This document shows, in pieces, positions 34,759 to 44,021 of a stretch of DNA of 64,000 nt. Under the pieces are notes generated by a model that saw nothing but the letters and a program-made list of their open reading frames with translations, did no database searches and had not been told where the DNA came from. Position 1 is the first letter of the stretch. Each line of letters opens with the position of its first letter. Made by a program: the position numbers and the translations under genes. The stretch is from an uncultured Ruminococcus sp. (lineage in GTDB: Bacteria; Bacillota; Clostridia; Oscillospirales; Acutalibacteraceae): contig CADACB010000006.1 of assembly GCA_902786345.1 (NCBI GenBank), forward strand, positions 1 to 64,000, read 5' to 3'.

Positions 34759-35337
34759 ATGCGAAGTGCCGTTATCGACAGAAAAACAAAGGAAACAGAT
34801 ATACATATAGAGCTTCAGCTTGACGGAGGAAAAAACCGTATCAATACAGGTATAGGATTTTTTGATCATATGCTTACGGCTTTTTCGGTACACGGAGGTT
34901 TCGGGCTTACCGTAATCGCAAAGGGAGATCTTGAGGTTGATTGTCACCATACCATTGAGGATACAGGAATAGTTCTCGGCAAAGCATTTGCAAGTGCACT
35001 CAAGGATAAGGGTGGAATAAAACGTTTCGGATCATTTTATGTGCCTATGGACGAAGCCCTCGGATTCTGTTCACTAGACATAAGCGGCAGATCCTTTCTT
35101 GTATTTGATGCGATTTTCCCGGAGGAGAGAATAGGCACATATGACAGTTGTATGACAGAGGAATTTATGCGTGCCTTTGCTTTCAATGCAGGGATAACGC
35201 TGCATCTCAGGTCAGTATACGGCAAAAATTCCCATCATATTACAGAGGCGTTGTATAAGGCACTCGGACATGCTCTGAGAGAAGCTGTTGAACCCTCAGG
35301 TGACGGCAAAACGCTTTCAACAAAGGGTGTATTATAA
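34759..35337 (+). CDS. hisB: Imidazoleglycerol-phosphate dehydratase
   Basis: 192 aa, monofunctional form. Dehydrates IGP to imidazole-acetol phosphate with Mn2+. Seen: NTGIGFFDHMLTAFSVHGGF, DCHHTIEDTGIVLG, and HHITEALYKALGHALREA (metal His clusters). Ribosome site GGAGGG. First gene of the second his unit. Confidence 0.96.
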   Translation: MRSAVIDRKTKETDIHIELQLDGGKNRINTGIGFFDHMLTAFSVHGGFGLTVIAKGDLEVDCHHTIEDTGIVLGKAFASALKDKGGIKRFGSFYVPMDEALGFCSLDISGRSFLVFDAIFPEERIGTYDSCMTEEFMRAFAFNAGITLHLRSVYGKNSHHITEALYKALGHALREAVEPSGDGKTLSTKGVL

Positions 35338-35441
35338 ATAATTAACTGCAGTTTTGCGGATATAGTATAAGGAATAAAGGAATATATAAAGGAAAGTGCC
35401 TGAAAGGAACAGGCGAACCGTGACGGAAGGACGGAATAATT
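35338..35441 (+). promoter_or_regulatory. GGA-rich spacer between hisB and hisA
   Basis: 104 bp holding eight GGA triplets between 35358 and 35435. One is in the loop of a 5-bp stem GCCTG-AAAGGAA-CAGGC (35398-35414); another lies in the loop of CCGT...ACGG (35418-35434). The last GGAs act as the hisA ribosome site (GGAAGGACGG). The pattern resembles CsrA-type binding sites. hisH and hisF, often found around here in other clostridia, are missing. Confidence 0.35.
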
Positions 35442-36173
35442 ATGTTAGTATTACCAGCAATAGATATTAAAGACGGAACTTGTGTACGCTTATATAAGGG
35501 TGATTATTCAACCGCACACAAGGTTGCCGAGAGTGCAGTTGATACTGCAAAAAAATTTGAAGCAGACGGTGCACAGTGGCTTCATATGGTTGATCTTGAC
35601 GGAGCAAAGGATGGTAAAAGAGTTAACTCCGAGCTTATACTTAAGGTGAGAGAAAACTGTAATATGAAAATTGAGGTAGGCGGCGGTATAAGGGATATGG
35701 AGGCTGTTGAGTTCTATATCAAAAATGGTATAGACAGAGTTATACTTGGGTCAGCTGCCGTAAAAGATCCTGATTTTGTAAAGGAAGCAGTAAGAAAATA
35801 TACCTCACAGATAGCTGTCAGCATAGATGCAAGAGATGGAATGGTTTCAGCTGACGGTTGGACTGATACATCTGAAGTGGATTATATAGAGCTTGCAAGA
35901 CAGATGGAGGACATAGGTGTGCGTTATATAATCTTTACGGATATTTCCAAGGACGGTATGCTTTCAGGTCCTAATCTGCCCATGCTTGACGAGCTTAAAT
36001 CAGCTGTAAAGTGCAACATAATTGCATCAGGGGGAGTGGCTAATCTTATGGATATAATTAATCTTACAGCGCTCAATATCTATGGCGCCATAAGCGGCAA
36101 AGCGGTATATACAGGTGCTCTTGATCTTAAGCAGGCTCTTGCGGCTGCTAATGCAGTAGAGGATAAAATTTAA
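35442..36173 (+). CDS. hisA: ProFAR isomerase (HisA)
   Basis: 243 aa TIM barrel. Isomerises ProFAR to PRFAR. Seen: LPAIDIKDGTCVRLYKGDY (catalytic Asp), IEVGGGIRDMEAVE, VILGSAAVKDP, AVSIDARDGMVSADGW (second Asp), IFTDISKDGMLSGPN, IASGGVANLMDI. HisF would carry different loops (KRIIPCLDV), so this is HisA, not HisF. 12 bp before hisI. Confidence 0.95.
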   Translation: MLVLPAIDIKDGTCVRLYKGDYSTAHKVAESAVDTAKKFEADGAQWLHMVDLDGAKDGKRVNSELILKVRENCNMKIEVGGGIRDMEAVEFYIKNGIDRVILGSAAVKDPDFVKEAVRKYTSQIAVSIDARDGMVSADGWTDTSEVDYIELARQMEDIGVRYIIFTDISKDGMLSGPNLPMLDELKSAVKCNIIASGGVANLMDIINLTALNIYGAISGKAVYTGALDLKQALAAANAVEDKI

Positions 36174-36185
36174 GGAGAAGTTATA

Positions 36186-36533
36186 ATGACAGGAAAATTT
36201 GATTTTATAGAAGATTACTTCAAGAAAGCCGACCTTCTGCCTGCCATCGTTCAGGAACGTTCTACAGGTCAGGTGCTTATGCTTGCATATATGAATCGTG
36301 AATCAATGAAAAAAACCTTTGAAACGGGTTACACATGGTTCTATAGTCGTTCAAGACAAGAACTGTGGAATAAAGGAGCAACAAGCGGTCATTTGCAAAA
36401 GGTGATAGATATTAAAGGTGACTGTGATAAAGATACCCTGCTTGTAACAGTAGATCAAACCGGACCTGCGTGCCATACAGGAAGTCATTCCTGTTTTTTC
36501 AATAATATATGGGAGGAATTTAAAAATGACTGA
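36186..36533 (+). CDS. hisI: Phosphoribosyl-AMP cyclohydrolase
   Basis: 115 aa, single-function HisI. Opens the adenine ring of PR-AMP with Zn2+/Mg2+. Seen: [48 protein letters not shown] and the late cysteines in [13 protein letters not shown]. Overlaps hisE by 8 bp. Confidence 0.95.
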   Translation: MTGKFDFIEDYFKKADLLPAIVQERSTGQVLMLAYMNRESMKKTFETGYTWFYSRSRQELWNKGATSGHLQKVIDIKGDCDKDTLLVTVDQTGPACHTGSHSCFFNNIWEEFKND

Positions 36534-36861
36534 AAATAATAACGAGCTTTATGCTCTCTATCAGACAATACTTGAAAGAAAGGAAACAAAGCAGGAGGGT
36601 TCATATACCTGCTACCTTTTTGAAAAGGGACTTGATAAAATACTTAAAAAGGTTGGCGAGGAATGTTCTGAAACAATTATTGCCGCTAAGAACGGTGACA
36701 ACAAGGAAACTGTTCTTGAAATTTCAGATCTGATCTATCATTTGTTTGTTATGATGGCTCAACAGGGAATAAGCGTTGACGAGGTAATGAATGAGCTTGC
36801 AAAGCGAAGTCAGAAAACAGGCAACCTTAAACAGTTTCATACTGTTGACAAGAATACTTGA
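36526..36861 (+). CDS. hisE: Phosphoribosyl-ATP pyrophosphatase
   Basis: 111 aa helical protein of the MazG-like fold. Removes pyrophosphate from PR-ATP. Seen: [46 protein letters not shown]. Separate gene here, not fused to hisI. Last his gene, followed at once by a terminator. Confidence 0.95.
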   Translation: MTENNNELYALYQTILERKETKQEGSYTCYLFEKGLDKILKKVGEECSETIIAAKNGDNKETVLEISDLIYHLFVMMAQQGISVDEVMNELAKRSQKTGNLKQFHTVDKNT

Positions 36862-36865
36862 TAAG

Positions 36866-36900
36866 ATAAAGCCGCTTTTCAGCCGGAAGGCGGCTTTATT
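36866..36900 (+). terminator. Rho-independent terminator of the his operon
   Basis: Stem ATAAAGCCGC ... GCGGCTTTAT followed by T; begins 5 bp after the hisE stop. Confidence 0.8.
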
Positions 36901-36934
36901 GGATGTTTTTAGAGTAATACTTTCACAATAGCGG

Positions 36935-36963
36935 TTGAATTCAGAATAAAAATATGTTATTAT
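36935..36963 (+). promoter_or_regulatory. Promoter of miaB operon
   Basis: TTGAAT (36935-36940), 17-bp spacer, TATTAT (36958-36963). Confidence 0.6.
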
Positions 36964-37010
36964 ATAGTTTGTAATGTCATATTCAAAAAGGAAAACGGGA
37001 GGAATTACCC

Positions 37011-38417
37011 TTGACGGACGTAAAAACAAAAGCTCCGCTGTTGAAAGAGCAGAAGGAATATACAGAGCTATTAAAGGATATTCTTTATATCCGATATAAC
37101 AATCGTCAGCCAAAAGCCTTTGTTCGCACCTACGGCTGTCAGCAGAATGTTGCCGACAGTGAAAAGCTTAAGGGTATGCTTGAAAGTATGGGCTGTGAAC
37201 TCACGGAGGTAAAGGAAGAAGCGGATATAATAATTTTCAACACCTGTGCAGTTCGTGAACATGCTGAGGACAGAGTATTCGGAAATGTTGGTGCTCTTAA
37301 GGCTCTTAAACGTCAGAAGCCGTCATTGCTGATAGCACTTTGCGGATGTATGATGGAGCAGGAACATATTGCAGAAAAAATATACAAGAGCTTTCCTTAT
37401 GTAGGGCTTGTGTTCGGAACACACGTAATACACAGATTCCCAGAGCTTATATACAACGCCGTAACTACCGGAAAAAGACATATTGAAAGAGGATATGATG
37501 ACGGTAAAATATATGAAGGACTTCCTATACATCGTGACGGAAGCTTTAAGGGCTGGCTGCCTATAATGTATGGCTGCGATAATTTTTGTACCTATTGTAT
37601 AGTCCCGCACGTAAGAGGACGGGAAAGAAGCAGAAATTCTTGCGAAATAATAAAAGAAGCTGAAATGATGGTACAGTCAGGTTATAAAGAGATAACTCTT
37701 CTTGGGCAAAATGTTAATTCTTACGGAAAAGGACTTGACGAAGAAATAAGCTTTGCAATGCTTCTGAAAAAAGTCAGTGATATTAAAGGTGACTTCTGGC
37801 TTAGCTTTATGACGTCACATCCAAAGGATGCATCAAGGGAACTTATTGATGTTATTGCGGAAAATCCGAAAATATCGCGGCATCTTCATTTGCCTTTCCA
37901 GTGCGGAAGCGACAGAATACTAAAGCTTATGAACCGGCGATATACTGTAGAAAAATATCTTGATATTGTAAACTATGCAAAAAGCAGGATACCTGATGTT
38001 TCACTAACAAGCGATGTGATAGTTGGTTTTCCAGGTGAAACCTATGAGGATTTCAGGCAGACATTGGAACTGATAAAAAAGGTGGAATTTACCTCTCTGT
38101 TTACATTTATCTATTCACCGAGAGTAGGTACGCCTGCTGCGAAACTTGATGATCCATACACTCACGAACAGAAAGCAGAATGGATGGGAGAACTGCTTAA
38201 GACGCAAGAGGAGATTTCTGCAAGACGAACGGCTTCTATGGTGGGTAAAAACTATCGTGTGCTTGTAGAAGAGCAGGCAAGAGAAGGTGTTTTGAATGCT
38301 CGTACACACGGCGGTGTAGTAGTTGAGGTCAATGCACCCTCTGAACTTATCGGTACATTCCAGAATGCCGAGATAACAGAGGCAAGGAATTTTATTCTCA
38401 GAGGCAGAATAGTCTGA
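37011..38417 (+). CDS. miaB: tRNA-2-methylthio-N6-dimethylallyladenosine synthase
   Basis: 468 aa radical-SAM methylthiotransferase that converts i6A37 to ms2i6A37 in tRNAs reading UNN codons. Seen: N-terminal [4Fe-4S] cysteines in FVRTYGCQQNVADSEK, FNTCAVREHAEDR and LCGCMMEQEH; radical-SAM CxxxCxxC in YGCDNFCTYCIVPHVRGRER; C-terminal TRAM domain. TTG start with GGGAGGAA upstream. First of four co-oriented genes: miaB, a YlbF/YmcA gene, mutS, mutL; the same gene neighbourhood exists in Bacillus (ymcB-ymcA...mutSL). Confidence 0.95.
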   Translation: MTDVKTKAPLLKEQKEYTELLKDILYIRYNNRQPKAFVRTYGCQQNVADSEKLKGMLESMGCELTEVKEEADIIIFNTCAVREHAEDRVFGNVGALKALKRQKPSLLIALCGCMMEQEHIAEKIYKSFPYVGLVFGTHVIHRFPELIYNAVTTGKRHIERGYDDGKIYEGLPIHRDGSFKGWLPIMYGCDNFCTYCIVPHVRGRERSRNSCEIIKEAEMMVQSGYKEITLLGQNVNSYGKGLDEEISFAMLLKKVSDIKGDFWLSFMTSHPKDASRELIDVIAENPKISRHLHLPFQCGSDRILKLMNRRYTVEKYLDIVNYAKSRIPDVSLTSDVIVGFPGETYEDFRQTLELIKKVEFTSLFTFIYSPRVGTPAAKLDDPYTHEQKAEWMGELLKTQEEISARRTASMVGKNYRVLVEEQAREGVLNARTHGGVVVEVNAPSELIGTFQNAEITEARNFILRGRIV

Positions 38418-38448
38418 ATAAAATACATTTTATAAAGGAGTTATATAT

Positions 38449-38883
38449 ATGGAAAACAAGAGTGTAAACGAGCTTGATATAATAGAGCTTACAAGAGAGC
38501 TGGGAAAGAAGCTTCAGAAGGAAGAATCATACCTTAAGTTACAGCTTGCAAGACAGGCAGCTGATGATGATTCTGATCTTCAGAAGTTGATAAACGAGTT
38601 CGATATAAAACGTACGGAGATCAGTGAGGAAGCATCAAAATCCGAGGATGAACAGAACAGTGAAAGAGTTCAGAGTCTTAATCGTGAGTTGAGAAAGGTT
38701 TATGCCAAGATTATGACGAACGAAAGAATGATCAATTATAACAATGCTAAGGATGAATACGATGTTCTTTTTAATCGTATTAATTCGATCATTCAGCAGT
38801 CTTCCGACGGAGAAGATCCTGAAACAGCTGACTATACACCATCCTGCTCAGGAAGCTGTGCTACCTGCGGCGGTTGCGGCTGA
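38449..38883 (+). CDS. YlbF/YmcA family protein with Cys-rich tail
   Basis: 144 aa, helical DUF964-type protein: ELTRELGKKLQKEESYLKLQ, DSDLQKLINEFDIKRTEISE. Bacillus YmcA and YlbF join YaaT in a complex that carries Fe-S clusters and promotes mRNA maturation, competence and sporulation. Its place right after miaB fits YmcA. The end is very Cys-rich (CSGSCATCGGCG, five Cys in 12 residues), well suited to bind a metal or Fe-S cluster. Ribosome site AAGGAG; 33 bp before mutS. Confidence 0.85.
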   Translation: MENKSVNELDIIELTRELGKKLQKEESYLKLQLARQAADDDSDLQKLINEFDIKRTEISEEASKSEDEQNSERVQSLNRELRKVYAKIMTNERMINYNNAKDEYDVLFNRINSIIQQSSDGEDPETADYTPSCSGSCATCGGCG

Positions 38884-38916
38884 TGATTAAATATTTTCAG
38901 GACAGGAGGTGTGGTA

Positions 38917-41514
38917 ATGGCTCTTTCGCCGCTGATGCAGCAATATTTAAGTGTAAAAGAAAAGAATAAGGATACTATAGTTTTTTTCAGAGTAGGCGAT
39001 TTTTACGAGATGTTTTTTGAGGATGCCAAGCTTGCCTCAAAGGAGCTTGAGCTTACTCTTACAGGAAAGGACTGCGGACTTGAGGAACGTGCACCAATGT
39101 GCGGAGTTCCCTTTCACAGTGCCGATACATATATTGCCCGTCTTGTTGATAAGGGCTATAAGGTTGGTATTTGCGAGCAGACCGAGGATCCATCAAAGGC
39201 CAAGGGACTTGTTAAGAGAGAGATAATACGCGTTGTTACTCCCGGTACTGTTATGGAATCTGTTATGCTTGATGAAAGCAGTAACAATTTTATATGTACA
39301 ATATTTTCTCAAAAGGATAAAACAGGGCTTTCGTTTTGTGATATTTCCACAGGTGAGCTTTATGCCACGCTTCTTGAAGGAGAAGCTCAGGAAACAGATA
39401 TAAAAAATGAGCTTTTAAAATTCAAGCCGTCAGAAATACTGATAGGCGGAGATGCAGTTGGCTTTAAAACTCTCGGTGCATTCATAAAGGATAAGCTGTC
39501 GTCAAGTGTATCAATGCTTGACGATGAAGATTTTTCTTATGCTGATGCCGAAAATACAATACTTGTGCATTTCAAGGCAGCTGAACTTGGTGATCTTAAT
39601 CTTAATGACTGTAATCAGACTGTATCTGCTCTTGGTGCATTAATAATGTATCTTAAGCGTACACAGGTAAACGGTCTTGAAAGAATTTCTAAAATTGAAG
39701 TATACCGTGAGGAACAGTTTGTACGTCTTGATTATAATACAAGACGCAATCTGGAACTTACAGAACCGCTCAACAGTAAAAATAAATCAGCTTGTCTTCT
39801 CGCAGTTCTTGATAAAACAAAGACAGCAATGGGAAAAAGACTGATAAGAAGCTACATAGAAAAGCCTCTTGTTAATATTGCACCGATAGTAAGAAGGCAG
39901 AATGCAGTGACTGAGCTGTATGATAATATAATAATGAGGGTAGATCTAAGAGAGGCTCTTACCGGTGTTAGTGATATTCAAAGAGCTATAACACGTGTTG
40001 TATATGGCTCAGCAAATGCAAGAGAGCTTCGTTCAATGTGTATGGCTTTGAAAAAACTGCCTGATATTAAGCAATGCATCAGTCAGGCGCAATGCGGATT
40101 GCTGTTAGATATGTATAATGATATAGATCTTCTTAAAGATATATCAGGTTTGATAGATGAGGCTATTGTTGACGATCCTCCTTTCAGCGTTCGTGAGGGC
40201 GGTATGATCAAGGATGGCTACAGCAAGGAGCTTGACGAGATAAGATATGATATGAACAACAGCTCGTCTGTAATGGCGCAGATAGAAGCACGTGAGCGTG
40301 AAAAAACAGGTATACCAAAGCTGAAAATAGGTTATAACCGTGTTTTCGGATATTACATCGAGGTATCAAATTCATACAAAAATCTTGTTCCTGAGGACTA
40401 TATCCGCAAACAGACTCTTGTGGGCGGAGAACGCTTTATTACACAGGAGCTTAAGGAGCTTGAGCAGAGAATACTTGGAGCAAAGGATCGCTCCTGTGAA
40501 CTCGAATATTCAATGCTTGAAGATATTAAGAAAACCGTAGCGGCATCTCTTGACCGTATAAATAAAACCGCAAATGCGGTGGCGGTCTTAGATGTTATGG
40601 CGTCACTTGCACAAGCTGCTTTTGATAATAATTACTGTTGTCCTGATATAAACAACAGCGGCATACTCAAGCTGACGGGCAGCCGTCACCCGGTAGTAGA
40701 GCAGATGATGACAGATTCACAATTTGTGCCAAATGATGTTCTTCTTGATACAAATGAAAACCGTGTGGCAATAATTACAGGACCAAATATGGCAGGTAAA
40801 TCAACATATATGCGTCAGGCAGCACTCATTACCATTATGGCCCAGATAGGTTCATATGTGCCTGCCGACAGTGCAGAAATTTCGGTTGTTGACAGTATAT
40901 TTACAAGAATAGGTGCTTCTGATGATCTTTCAACAGGTCAATCCACATTTATGGTTGAGATGAACGAGGTTGCTTATATATTAAAAAATGCGACTAAAAA
41001 CAGCCTTCTTATACTTGACGAAATTGGCAGAGGTACATCGACCTTTGACGGTATGAGTATTGCACGAGCAGTTCTTGAATATGTTGCAGACAAGAAAGTG
41101 CTTGGAGCAAAGACCTTATTTGCTACACATTATCACGAGCTTACTGTACTTGAAAACACTGTTAAGGGAGTAAAAAATTATAATATAGCAGCAATAAAGC
41201 GCGGTGATGATATAACATTCCTTCGCAGGATCATTCCGGGTGCTGCTGATGAAAGCTATGGTGTAGAGGTTGCTAATCTTGCAGGACTTCCTGATAGTGT
41301 TATATCAAGAGCTAAAAAGATACTTGCAGAGCTTGAAAGCGGACAGCCAAAGTCTGTACGCAAACGAAAAAAACAGGAGGAACAGGATCAGCTTACTCTT
41401 ACTCCCGAAGAAACCCAGCTTGAAAAGCGTATTCGTTCAATAGATATAAACAAACTTACACCTATGGATTCTATGAATATACTTTTTGAGCTTATCAAGC
41501 TGGCAAAGGGATAA
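38917..41514 (+). CDS. mutS: DNA mismatch repair protein MutS
   Basis: 865 aa, from ATG 38917 (AGGAGG seven bases upstream; GTG at 38911 is too close). Mismatch-binding N-terminus FRVGDFYEMFFEDA (Phe-x-Glu mismatch wedge), connector and lever domains, then ATPase: GPNMAGKSTYMRQ (Walker A near residue 622), LSTGQSTFMVEM, LLILDEIGRGTSTFDG and ATHYHEL. Recognises mispairs and loops and recruits MutL. 48 bp before mutL. Confidence 0.97.
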   Translation: MALSPLMQQYLSVKEKNKDTIVFFRVGDFYEMFFEDAKLASKELELTLTGKDCGLEERAPMCGVPFHSADTYIARLVDKGYKVGICEQTEDPSKAKGLVKREIIRVVTPGTVMESVMLDESSNNFICTIFSQKDKTGLSFCDISTGELYATLLEGEAQETDIKNELLKFKPSEILIGGDAVGFKTLGAFIKDKLSSSVSMLDDEDFSYADAENTILVHFKAAELGDLNLNDCNQTVSALGALIMYLKRTQVNGLERISKIEVYREEQFVRLDYNTRRNLELTEPLNSKNKSACLLAVLDKTKTAMGKRLIRSYIEKPLVNIAPIVRRQNAVTELYDNIIMRVDLREALTGVSDIQRAITRVVYGSANARELRSMCMALKKLPDIKQCISQAQCGLLLDMYNDIDLLKDISGLIDEAIVDDPPFSVREGGMIKDGYSKELDEIRYDMNNSSSVMAQIEAREREKTGIPKLKIGYNRVFGYYIEVSNSYKNLVPEDYIRKQTLVGGERFITQELKELEQRILGAKDRSCELEYSMLEDIKKTVAASLDRINKTANAVAVLDVMASLAQAAFDNNYCCPDINNSGILKLTGSRHPVVEQMMTDSQFVPNDVLLDTNENRVAIITGPNMAGKSTYMRQAALITIMAQIGSYVPADSAEISVVDSIFTRIGASDDLSTGQSTFMVEMNEVAYILKNATKNSLLILDEIGRGTSTFDGMSIARAVLEYVADKKVLGAKTLFATHYHELTVLENTVKGVKNYNIAAIKRGDDITFLRRIIPGAADESYGVEVANLAGLPDSVISRAKKILAELESGQPKSVRKRKKQEEQDQLTLTPEETQLEKRIRSIDINKLTPMDSMNILFELIKLAKG

Positions 41515-41562
41515 GGTGCAGATCTGATTGATTCAGATCGAAGGATAAAAGGTGGTGAAAGA

Positions 41563-43728
41563 ATGGCAGCAATAAATATATTGTCTAAGCAGGTTTCTGA
41601 GCTTATTGCAGCAGGTGAAGTCATAGAAAGACCTGCATCTGTGATAAAAGAACTTGTGGAAAATGCTATAGATGCACACTCTACTGCTATAACAGTCGAA
41701 ATAAAAAACGGTGGAGTCACCTTTATGCGTGTTGCCGATAACGGGACGGGTATAGAGCGGGATGATGTCAGAAATGCTTTTCTGCGTCACGCAACAAGTA
41801 AAATTGCAAATCAGGATGACCTTGACAGCATTGCTACTCTGGGTTTCCGAGGAGAGGCATTGGCATCTATCTGTGCAGTATCCAGAGTTGAACTTATCAC
41901 TAAGAGTATAAAGGAGGATGACGGAACACTATACAAGCTTGACGGAGGCGAGGAAAAGGAGTTTATGACTATAGGGTGTCCTCAGGGTACGACATTTATA
42001 GTCAGGGATCTTTTTTATAACGTACCTGCAAGAATGAAATTTTTAAAAAAGGATTCCGCAGAGTCCAATAATATCTCATCACTTATTGACAGGATAGCAC
42101 TTTCCCATCCGGAGATAAGTTTTACTTTTATCCGTGACGGAAAGCAGATACTCAAAACTTCAGGAAACGGCAATCTTGACACAACAATATTTCAGATTTT
42201 TGGTAAGCAGTTTTTTTCAACTCTTATTCCGGTATCGTATGAATATCAGGGCATAAAGCTGAGCGGGTTTGTAAGTAATCCTATTAATGCGAATCGTGCA
42301 AGCCGTAATATGCAGATATTTTTTGTAAATGGAAGATATGTAAGGACAAAAACGGCTATGGCTGCCCTTGAGCAGGCATACAAGGGATTTATTATGGTAG
42401 GAAAATTTCCTGCCGGTATTATAAAGCTGGAGATGAATTGTTCGACTCTTGACGTCAACGTTCATCCTGCAAAACTTGAGATACGCTTCACAAATGAACG
42501 TCCTGTTTATGAATGTGTTTATCACGCTGTAAGGACTGCAATTTCTGAATTCGATGTAAGAAATAATAATTTACCGCAGCCTGAATTTATCCCTACAAAT
42601 CCAAAGGTTCTCGGCAGAACGGCAGACAGAGGAACACAGCTTGGATTTTCTTATTCTTCTCAGGCAAGTAAAAATGATGAACCTGAAATTTATATGCCTT
42701 TATCATCCTGGTCCGATACTGTGACATTACATGATAGCGGAAGTGTGGTATCTGCATATTATAACAGTGGTAATATAAATATTAAAAAAATAAATCTGGC
42801 TGAGCATCTGAAGGATAAAATAGATAAAAATACAACATCAAATAATATCCTTAGCTTTCCCTTAAACAATAAGGAGCATATCCATCAGGAAAGAACTTTG
42901 TACAATGATATTACGAAAAGTACAAAAACAGAAAATGACTTTATACAGCCTGAGTTATCAACACAAACTTCTTCACCGGAGGATATTAAACCAAATATGT
43001 CATCTTCGGATGACATTTCGCAAGATAGCTCATTCAAAGAAAGCACGAACGAAAAGTATTCAGATGAACATAATTCTCTTCCTGTACAATCAATTGAACA
43101 GGAAGAATCAGGACAGATTCTTGTTAATGCAGTGATAGTTGACGATGATCACAGAGAGTTGCCAAAAAAATATATAGGCGAAGCATTTTCAGCTTATCTT
43201 ATAATAGAATATGGAAATGATAAGCTTATGTTTATTGACAAACACGCAGCACACGAGCGTCTTATATATGAGCGTCTAAAACGTCAGCATAAAAACTCAG
43301 ATCCTCAGCTTTTGCTTGATCCTGTGACAATCACGCTTGACAAAGCCGATCATCAGGCAGTTCTTGAAAACAGGGAATTGCTTATGGATGCCGGTTTTGA
43401 AGTTGAAGATTTTGGCAGCGGAACAATACTGCTTAGAGCAGTTCCGATTTTTCTTGAAAAGCTCGAGATAACAGAAGCGTTCCTTGAGATAGCACAATAT
43501 CTGAGAACCCACAAAAAGCTTATTATCTCAGAAAAGATGGAGTGGATATATCAGAATACAGCTTGTCGTGCAGCAATAAAAGCAGGAAATAAAAATAAAC
43601 CTGAAGAGCTGATAGAACTTGCACTTGAGCTTGAGCGTAATCCGGATGTAAAATATTGTCCTCACGGCAGACCTATATATTTCTTATTATCCAAAAATGA
43701 AATAGAAAAAAATTTCAAACGTATATAA
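41563..43728 (+). CDS. mutL: DNA mismatch repair protein MutL
   Basis: 721 aa. GHKL ATPase N-terminus: AAGEVIERPASVIKELVENA, DNGTGI, RHATSKI, LGFRGEALASI. A long, poorly conserved Ser/Asp/Glu linker (about 400-520). The C-terminal domain has the endonuclease-type motif in variant form, DKHAAHERLIYE (usual DQHAxxERxxYE), ACRAAIKAG and CPHGRPIYF, so this is probably a nicking MutL, as expected in bacteria without MutH. Ends the operon before a terminator-like hairpin. Confidence 0.96.
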   Translation: MAAINILSKQVSELIAAGEVIERPASVIKELVENAIDAHSTAITVEIKNGGVTFMRVADNGTGIERDDVRNAFLRHATSKIANQDDLDSIATLGFRGEALASICAVSRVELITKSIKEDDGTLYKLDGGEEKEFMTIGCPQGTTFIVRDLFYNVPARMKFLKKDSAESNNISSLIDRIALSHPEISFTFIRDGKQILKTSGNGNLDTTIFQIFGKQFFSTLIPVSYEYQGIKLSGFVSNPINANRASRNMQIFFVNGRYVRTKTAMAALEQAYKGFIMVGKFPAGIIKLEMNCSTLDVNVHPAKLEIRFTNERPVYECVYHAVRTAISEFDVRNNNLPQPEFIPTNPKVLGRTADRGTQLGFSYSSQASKNDEPEIYMPLSSWSDTVTLHDSGSVVSAYYNSGNINIKKINLAEHLKDKIDKNTTSNNILSFPLNNKEHIHQERTLYNDITKSTKTENDFIQPELSTQTSSPEDIKPNMSSSDDISQDSSFKESTNEKYSDEHNSLPVQSIEQEESGQILVNAVIVDDDHRELPKKYIGEAFSAYLIIEYGNDKLMFIDKHAAHERLIYERLKRQHKNSDPQLLLDPVTITLDKADHQAVLENRELLMDAGFEVEDFGSGTILLRAVPIFLEKLEITEAFLEIAQYLRTHKKLIISEKMEWIYQNTACRAAIKAGNKNKPEELIELALELERNPDVKYCPHGRPIYFLLSKNEIEKNFKRI

Positions 43729-43750
43729 ATATTTTAATCAAAATAAACAT

Positions 43751-43815
43751 AAAGGCTTATTGCAGCTTTATTCTGACAGATCGGGATAGCTGATATAATA
43801 AGCCTTTATTATTTT
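43751..43815 (+). terminator. Terminator of the mutSL operon
   Basis: Long-range stem AAAGGCTTATT (43751-43761) / AATAAGCCTTT (43797-43807) with an inner 35-nt loop, then ATTATTTTAA. Confidence 0.6.
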
Positions 43816-43891
43816 AATATAAATTGATATTATCTTTATTGATCAGAACTATTTTATACTAATTTTCGATAAGAAGCTTTAAATAGATTTG

Positions 43892-43979
43892 AGCAGAAAA
43901 TTTCGCAGAACGAGGCGGAGACCGCAGGAATACTTTGTGTATTCTGAGGATCGACAACAAGGTTATGCGGAATTTAACG
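43892..43979. repeat. Structured intergenic element
   Basis: AAATTTCGCA (43898-43907) pairs with TGCGGAATTT (43966-43975) with one mismatch. Inside is a GC-rich block CGAGGCGGAGACCGCAGG and a small stem GAATAC/GTATTC (43928-43945), then GAGGATCGACAAC. It resembles a foldable dispersed repeat I associate with Ruminococcus genomes. Only one copy in this window, between the convergent mutL and S1-protein genes. Confidence 0.45.
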
Positions 43980-44021
43980 CCAAAGATATTAAAGTATTCT
44001 ATCGAATATTAGTATTATATA

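Noticed and set aside
35442..36173. HisF instead of HisA
   Set aside because: The start LPAIDIKDG and the loops VSIDARDG and FTDISKDGMLSGPN are HisA features; HisF usually begins with a KRIIPCLDV-like segment.
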